Source: Conidiobolus incongruus B7586 (Eukaryota; Entomophthoromycota; Entomophthoromycetes; Entomophthorales; Conidiobolaceae). Taken from it: DNA of 29,377 nt. The translations under genes and the position numbers were made by a program. The stretch spans positions 1-29,377 of the forward strand of contig JNEM01006409.1 in the NCBI GenBank assembly GCA_000697335.1, written 5' to 3'. This document shows, one piece after another, positions 22,900 through 29,377 of the stretch (the first letter of the stretch is position 1; every line of letters starts with the position of its first letter). A model generated the notes under the pieces. The model made no database searches and was not told the origin of the DNA. It saw nothing but the letters and a program-made list of their open reading frames with translations.

Positions 22900-24887
22900 T
22901 TCGCTGTATAAAGAATCTAATCAGTTAATCAAAATTTTATCTTAAAATATTAAATAAAATACTTTAGTTTTAAATTAAATTTATATAATTATGATTATAT
23001 AGTTGATTAATATCTGAAAACATTCCTTATAATCGATATTCCATCTACATTAAACTACATGCTGAGCATATATAATAATTCTTTATATTTTATTATATAT
23101 TAATAATCCAAAAAATTTGAATTAGAATATTCAATATTCAATATAAAAATATTAAATATTGCTTGATTATAATATAAGCACATTATTCATATACCTAAAT
23201 ATTGATAAATAGTCTATTTATATATTTTTTTGCCATAAGTGGAAAAAAATGTTTCATATTAAATGAATATATTAACTGATTTCATCAGTTCAATTTATAT
23301 AATATATATTTGAAAAGAAGCATAATGTTGAAAGCTTAAAAGTGATAGGTAGAAGTTGACAATAGATGGAGAATTCTATAAAATGAATAAATCATACAAC
23401 AAGAGTAAATTTCAGGCTAGTTGAAAAATTTTCGATAATACTATTATTGCCAAATATTTAAATTTAGGTATTATTTGTCATTCGAAAATATGATATGTGA
23501 TATGATTATAATAATAACAAATTTTATTAAATGCATAACTAATATTGCCAAACCATTTTCCATAAAAACTATCTATATTATCTCTATAATATTTTTCTCT
23601 AAATTCATAATGAAAATCAAAATTTATATTATAATTATAATATATTTAATTTCAAAATTTCACAATAAAATTCAGTTGAATAGAGGAAAATTCAAATGAA
23701 AATATTTATTAAATTCACTAAATGTAACAAAAAAATAATGAAAGTAAAAGATATAATTTCATTATAATATTAATATTTTAATATTAAGTATTATACTCCA
23801 TTTGGGTAGAATATTCTCAAGGAATACATATATTGATATTGATAATATTAGATGTATACTTTTTCTCTTAAAAAATTTTATGAACAAAATATATATCACT
23901 TGGAAGAATAAAAATAACTTAAATTTATTAAATATTTTGAATTTAATTTTAATACACTATTTGATAATTTGATTAATATAATTTCAAATGATCTCAGTTA
24001 ATGAATTACAAATATTAATTTTGAAATCAAATTTCAATATTCTATAAATAGATTTATTCAAGAAATATATTATTTTATATGCTGTTAGAGAATGAATTTT
24101 TGAAATTTTGATTTTGATTTCTAAAGAGTATCTAAATAAACTCTATAGTCTTACAATTAACTTGATTATACATTTTCAATTTTATTTAAATTCGATATAA
24201 AAAAACTATATTAAATTTGAATTGTAATAATTGATTCAAAAATATAAATATAGTCAAGGTTGGATGTCGATGTGTTAAAAATTATTTATATATATTGAAA
24301 AAAAATAGTAACACATTTGATTTATTAATGTTAATACAATCATCAAAATGTACATGATAATAAAATATATTATATTATAAAAAATTTCATTTAATCAAAT
24401 AACCAAATTGTTAACATTAGTTTTCATCATAGCATTTTAAATTTAAAAAACATACTAAAAATATAAAATTATAATAAAATTTATATGAATAATTTCAATA
24501 CCCCAAGTATAGGACAATTGATAAAATGGGGATTCTCAAGCTACTAAAAAATATTTTTCTATTTAAATATATGTGTACTGAAATCAATTTTTTGTTTTTA
24601 ATTGATTAAAAATTAACAATGAGTGGTATGAAAACACCTTTGAATTGCAAATTTGATTATTATCTATATGTTATATATTAGAGTTTATAACATTATGATT
24701 ATCAATGTTAATGGATTCATTATTATATGATTTGATCAAAATTTAGCTATAAATATAAAGTATATTTCAATTCATAATTATAAAGATAAAAATTTAATTT
24801 AATTTGAATATAGTGCGAATAATTTATTATGTAGGTTTATATTTTAAATTTTAACCAATGAAAATTTTACTAATTTATATCTTTATA
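22900..24887. other. AT-rich DNA between two MFS pseudogenes
   Basis: No gene recognised. An open frame at 23475-23699 is Ile-rich and looks like a composition artefact. The stretch separates two MFS pseudogenes that converge on it, their 3' ends facing one another. Confidence 0.6.
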
Positions 24888-26139
24888 CTAATATAAAAAG
24901 AGTTCCTATTAAACTTAATACACCTGTGTACATAATAGAAGGTATAAAATTTTGAACTTGCTCAGATGGCGATGCAGCTTTGAGAATGGTTGTACCAATA
25001 GGCGATCCCAATAAGAAAATTATTGATAAACTTGAATAAATGGTACCATTCAAATGTGATTGATTTTTTCACCAACGATTTAAGCAGATAATATAGGAAA
25101 AAACAAAAACAAGCCACTAGAACTAGCACCATAAATCAAACAATAAACAATCAAAACAGGAAAAGACGTTGAAGATGTCCAAATGAATAATGATGATAAA
25201 GCCATGATCATAAAAGAAGCAATTGTTACACTGATGTTGTCTGCCCTGTCAGCAATTCTGCCCAACAAAATTCGACCAATAGCAGAGCCCAAATTGAGCA
25301 TACCTATTAAGAGTGAGGAATTAGAAGATGATATTCCATAATAGCTGGCATATAAAGGAATTAAGTAGAATGGAATCCAGTATGCAAATGAGATAAAGAA
25401 TCCCATACCAAATAACAATTCAAATTTTAGATTCAAAATCAATTTCCAATTAATCCATTTCTTGGATTTAATTCCTGATGGTAATCTTTTAATAAGAATA
25501 ACCCCGACCATTGAAAGAATGAAACAGATCAAACTAAGGACCCTTAATGCCCATTTGTAGCCCAATTCTTCAATTAAAATTTGAGTAATTGGGCCAAAAG
25601 CTAAACCACCGAATCCATGTCCACTCACAGTGATACCAATAGCTAAGCTCCGACGACGGTTAAACCACTGAGATGGTGCTGAAATAGCGGGGAAGAAGAT
25701 AATACTACCGCCAAGTTCAAGGAGTACTGATTGCGTTAAGAAAAGTTGCCAAATTTTATTAGCCCAAAAAGTTAATAACAAACCCAAACAAAATATCATA
25801 CCACCCGAAGCCAAACAGAATTTATAATGGACATAATCACATAATTTAGCTGAAATCATTCGAATGAAGAAAAAGAGATATGAGCCGGTACTGCCAATAA
25901 AAGAGAGAGTTGAAGCATCAACATTGGGAATATTTTTTTAGTATTCATGTAGGAAAACACCATAAGATCCATAAATGCAAAAATGATACAAATGTGACCA
26001 AGAAAGATTCTAATATAATAACCCAACCATACAACACCTCCGGTTTTTCATCATTTATAGGATTGCTTTGGATATTTTTTTCATGAGTGCTCAATTGAGA
26101 TAAACTATCCTCACTGATTTGATGTGACCATTCTCTCAT
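24888..26139 (-). pseudogene. Recently broken MFS monocarboxylate-type transporter
   Basis: Matches the intact transporter from end to end, by eye at about two thirds of residues. An ATG at 26139 opens a polar N-terminus followed by YGWVIILESFLVTFVSF. The frame is lost near 25978. After that, CIYGSYGVFLHEY runs to a TAA near 25937 where the intact gene has Gln. From there to 25082 the frame is open for more than 250 codons and keeps QWFNRRRSLAIG, LAFGP and GRILLGRIAD. At 25082 a TAA stands in place of another Gln, and one base is missing near the following A-run. The remaining 60 codons, with SSLSIIFLLGSPIG, read on to a TAA near 24888. So there are about four disabling changes in an otherwise well-kept gene. 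Transcription is possible but a full-length transporter is not. Confidence 0.85.
25027..25085 (-). repeat. 59-nt perfect inverted repeat, right arm
   Basis: Partner of 22713-22771, about 2.3 kb away and in inverse orientation. It contains a TAA and a one-base loss relative to the intact transporter gene; both are also present in the left arm. Confidence 0.9.
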
Positions 26140-26148
26140 ATTTTCCAA

Positions 26149-26779
26149 ACTACAGAAAATTTTTAAGATTCTTTACTCTTTACCATATGGGTACAATCTG
26201 CTTTATATAATCAAAATTGGTTTAAATTTGTTCTCGGTTAGAAATTTTAAACATTAATTCAATTGAAATCAATAAAATCAATACACATAACTCCATTAAC
26301 AAAAATATTTGATTTTTTATTCGGATATTAGAATAAGACGATAACTCAAGTTATTTCATTCAATTTATCATGAATTTAGACTTTACCAATAATATCAAAT
26401 CTCCAAGTAGTACAAATGGTTGACAAAAAGAAGTTGAGTTTTGATAGGATATATTTGTTATGATCAAGTTCATATTGATTAGTAATATACATTTCTGGTC
26501 CAGAATGGGATACTTTAACTTAGCCTTGACAATATGAGGATTAAAACAAACCCCATTTCATATGTTACTATAATACCTGAATGAATCATTTTTTGATTTA
26601 ATTATTATATTATTGCTGGTCAAACTTTAGAATATAAAATAACTCATATTTTCCTTAAATTTTGATTAAACTATTACTCTGCATTTTTAATAATGGGAAT
26701 TTTTTGTGATTAAAAATAAATAAACATTTGAATATATAATATATAAAAATAAATATATAATATAAATTTAATAGTTTCT
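26149..26779. other. AT-rich flank without recognised features
   Basis: Upstream of the broken MFS gene and downstream of the mariner copy. No gene or repeat was recognised. Confidence 0.6.
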
Positions 26780-27801
26780 TTTATTATTAATAACTTTTTG
26801 CTATACTTTTAACAAACTTCTAACACTTAAAAAACAGTTCTTTTTATTAAGGACTGAAATTTGATGTTTCACAAACCAATTAAATTTTCCTGCAGAAATT
26901 TTCTTTCTTGCAAGCTGGTTTTTTAATTGCCTAAAGCAATTATAATCACATATGTTATAATCAAGGGAATATACTGGATGTGGTAGTTCTTTCCAGTTAT
27001 TTTTAATTAGAAAGTTTTTTATAGCTTTAGATTTATGTATTTTACAATTATCATGCAAAATAATAAGTTTTCTCAAATTATATTGAGAACACTAATTAAA
27101 AATATTTTTATTTAAAAAAGCAATATATAGTTTATTATTAATTAATTTTCCTTCAGGAACTAAATAAGAATAGCATATACTATTATAATCTATTATTATA
27201 ATTAATATTTGTTTATTAATAAAATGTTTATTTAAAGGGATTTGTGGAGGAGGTTGATTTAACTTAATCTAGCATTTTGATTTGTGTTTTGGTAAAGGAT
27301 TATACATAAAGATCTAAGATTCATCAATTGTAATTATTTGCTGTAAAAGTCTAAGCTTCTAGTAAAATTTCAATAGGTTTTGTTTAGCAATAGCTACTCT
27401 AGTTTTTTTTAAGTTTTAGTTAAATTATAAGGTACCTATTTTATATTTTTGTTTATTAATTTTAGTTTAAACTTTAAAATATATAAAATACTTGTAAAAC
27501 TAATATTAAAGTACTTAGATAATTCTCTAGCTGAAATAAAAAGGTGCTTTTAAATATATTTTTTCACTTTATTTACAATTAAAAGAGTAACAATTAAAGT
27601 TGGTTTTTTAGATTTTAACAGGTTTTAAATAATTTCTCTTTTAGCTTTAAAGTAATTTACCTAGCAATAAATTGTTGATTTAGATAATACTTTATTACTA
27701 AAAGTTGCTTGTAAATTTTAAATAATTTTAAAGGGTTTATGGTTAAGTTTTACTAATACTAAAATAAAAAACTTTTGATGATTACTATTTGGTTTAAACA
27801 T
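26780..27801 (-). mobile_element. Mariner-family DNA transposon, decayed transposase (copy 1)
   Basis: The transposase reading frame runs from an ATG at 27801 to a stop at 26801, close to the usual 340-350 codons. Mariner hallmarks follow in order: a helix-turn-helix region, a VPYNLT stretch, TIDES with the first catalytic Asp, LHDN with the second (about 27051), and YSLDYNICDY with the third (about 26946). Exactly 34 residues separate the last two, so this is D,D34D. The frame is broken by ten in-frame stops, five or more of them TAA and the rest TAG, never TGA, and by loss of one A in an A-run at about 27409-27416. The last 92 codons are open. Terminal inverted repeats could not be fixed by eye; the 5' end lies near a TA run at 27855-27876. 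Plain DNA transposon of the IS630-Tc1-mariner superfamily. Confidence 0.88.
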
Positions 27802-28084
27802 AATTAAATTAAACAACCAATTTTAAAAAGTTAATTTTTTAATCAAAAAAACTAATATATATATATATATATATATTAAAAATATATAATTTCCTATTAA
27901 CTTTATATATATATATTTATTTCAAATTAATAATATGTTTGAAAAATCAGAAATTAAAAAATTTCCCATTATTTCAAATTCAAGGTAATATTACTACTTA
28001 AATTAAATGATAACAAAACTTTAAAATCAAAATTAAATAAAATACTCAATAAATAATATACAAAAATAATTTTAATAATATAAT

Positions 28085-28440
28085 ATAATACTTTTTCTTA
28101 TACTTTTGATAAATTTTTATCACCTAAAAACAATTCTTTTTATTAATGACTAAAATTTAATATTTCACAAATTAATTCAATTGATTTGAAAAATTATGAT
28201 TATAATTATATTTTTGTAATTTTTTAAAGCAATTGAATTTATATAGTTTAAAATCTAGAGGATATAATAGATATGATCCTTTTTCTTAATTAATTTTAAT
28301 TCAAAACTTTTCTAGCTTTAACTCTATATATTTTAAAATTATTATTCAAATTAATAAATATTATTAAATTAAATATATTAATTAAAAGTAATATTATTTA
28401 AAAATATATATATAATTTATTATTGATTTTTTTATAGATT
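28085..28440 (-). mobile_element. Older, more decayed mariner copy (copy 2)
   Basis: The plus-strand sequence from 28085 parallels that from about 26793 (TTCTTTTTATTAA, TTTCACAAA, then the lower-conservation block to TATATA.TTTATTATT), so it is a second copy in the same orientation. Its transposase end reads like copy 1, but Trp of FNW has become TAA, His-Gln has become Tyr-TAA, and a Leu codon near the end has become a stop. The similarity is clear for about 350 bp. Beyond 28440 it fades into AT-rich DNA, perhaps with an insertion; a block near 28840-28880 (TTAAAGGGA...) might be a further piece. Confidence 0.65.
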
Positions 28441-29377
28441 AAAGTAAATAAATTTATATATTAGAAGATACACTAACCTATAAAAGTAAGTCATAAAATC
28501 AATAACACTTATATTTTTACTAATAACTTAATTAATACTTAATAAAATAAACTTAAATTTACTAATTAAAATTATACATATTTATTAATATTATATATCA
28601 TTAAATGATTATATTTAGCTATTAATTGGTTAAAATAATAACTTTTAAATTTTACTCAAGATTAGTTATCAATTTGTAAATTTTTGGTGATAAAAGAATT
28701 AAAATTTAATATATTTATCTTTAGCTTTTTTAACTTATATAAGTTTATATGGTATAAAATCAAATAACTTCTTATATTAAAAAAAGTTAATCTTGTTTTA
28801 TACTTTTTAAATATATTTTTAAAACTAATTTAAATTTTTTGTTAAAGGGAGAATTTGAACAAATTTTTTAAATTAATCTTAAAAAAATTTTAATTAAAAT
28901 TAACAAATTAAAAAAGCTACTTTATAGCTATTATTTTATTATTTTTAAAATATTTAATAATAAAAGCTATAATATAATAAAAGATATTATTTTACTAGAA
29001 AATAATATTAAATTTGTTTGATTAATATTATATAATGGATTTTTTTAATTTATTATTTAAAATACTTCAATATATCTTAATATTAACTTCTTTATTAATT
29101 ATATAAAAATTTTTATATTTAAAGAAAATATATATCTTTAAATAATAATTAACCTACTATTATATTTATAGGTAGAGTTAACATAATGGTTGTAAAGTAA
29201 TTTTATATCTTTTTTAAAATATTTAACATTTTGATTAAATTTATTAAAGTATATTTCTATCACATTAAATTAAATAATCTTATTTTAGTAAATTTTAATT
29301 TAATATTAATAATAATATTTAAATTTTTTCTTAATTTTATAATAAAATTTCTTTAGCTAAAGATGTTTTTTTTAAAA
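28441..29377. other. AT-rich DNA, possibly more mariner relics
   Basis: Extremely AT-rich to the end of the window. It may contain further eroded pieces of the mariner copy, but I cannot align them with confidence. Confidence 0.4.

Noticed and set aside
26801-27801. Reassigned genetic code (UAA/UAG read as Gln) to explain the stops in the mariner frame
   Set aside because: Several stops stand for Trp rather than Gln, and intact host genes in the window end with TAA, TAG and TGA.
1-29377. Organellar (mitochondrial) origin of the AT-rich DNA, and CRISPR or bacterial features
   Set aside because: Spliceosomal introns, PP2A scaffold, TATA boxes, LTR and mariner elements all show nuclear DNA; no mitochondrial genes or regularly spaced repeats were seen.

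Overview
This is a eukaryotic nuclear window, most likely fungal. The gene content has a fungal flavour: an ALR/MNR2-type CorA magnesium transporter with a xxVPGQ loop, and monocarboxylate-type MFS transporters. Introns are short (51-89 nt, one of 355 nt) with GTAAGT/GTAAAT-like donors and TAG/CAG acceptors. Genes sit as islands of moderate GC in very AT-rich DNA (roughly 80-85% A+T by eye). I cannot name the species; an early-diverging, AT-rich fungal lineage is a guess. Stop codons of intact genes are TAA, TAG and TGA, so the standard code applies.

Layout. 1-4433 holds no recognisable gene. 4434-15247 is the living part, with every gene on the minus strand: three tiny two-exon genes for single-pass B12D/NDUFA4-like (MLRQ-type) mitochondrial membrane proteins (4434-4670, 6413-6677, 10552-10814), the eight-exon PP2A scaffold subunit (7203-9764), a CorA/ALR-type Mg2+ transporter (11673-13013) and a monocarboxylate-type MFS transporter (13955-15247). 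A probable solo LTR lies at 5342-5675. The three small genes share an intron at exactly the same position and phase, so they are paralogues. Most of these genes have a TATA-like box 25-80 nt before the ATG.

15248-29377 is the graveyard part. It holds a Ty3/Gypsy-like LTR element fossil (about 16860-17910) ending beside a decayed tRNA-like Pol III sequence (about 17918-17998), then a 3.7-kb AT-rich desert. Two dead relatives of the MFS transporter follow in opposite orientation (21696-22890 plus, 24888-26139 minus), then two decayed mariner (D,D34D) copies in the same orientation (about 26780-27801 and 28085-28440).

The most notable observations are: the intron-sharing trio of mini-genes; a GMN-to-GMR replacement in an otherwise well-kept CorA-family pore motif; a 59-nt perfectly identical patch, including the same disabling changes, in the two otherwise diverged MFS pseudogenes; and ten in-frame stops in the younger mariner that are all TAA/TAG and fall where Gln or Trp is expected, as CpA-directed cytosine deamination (a RIP-like process) would produce.
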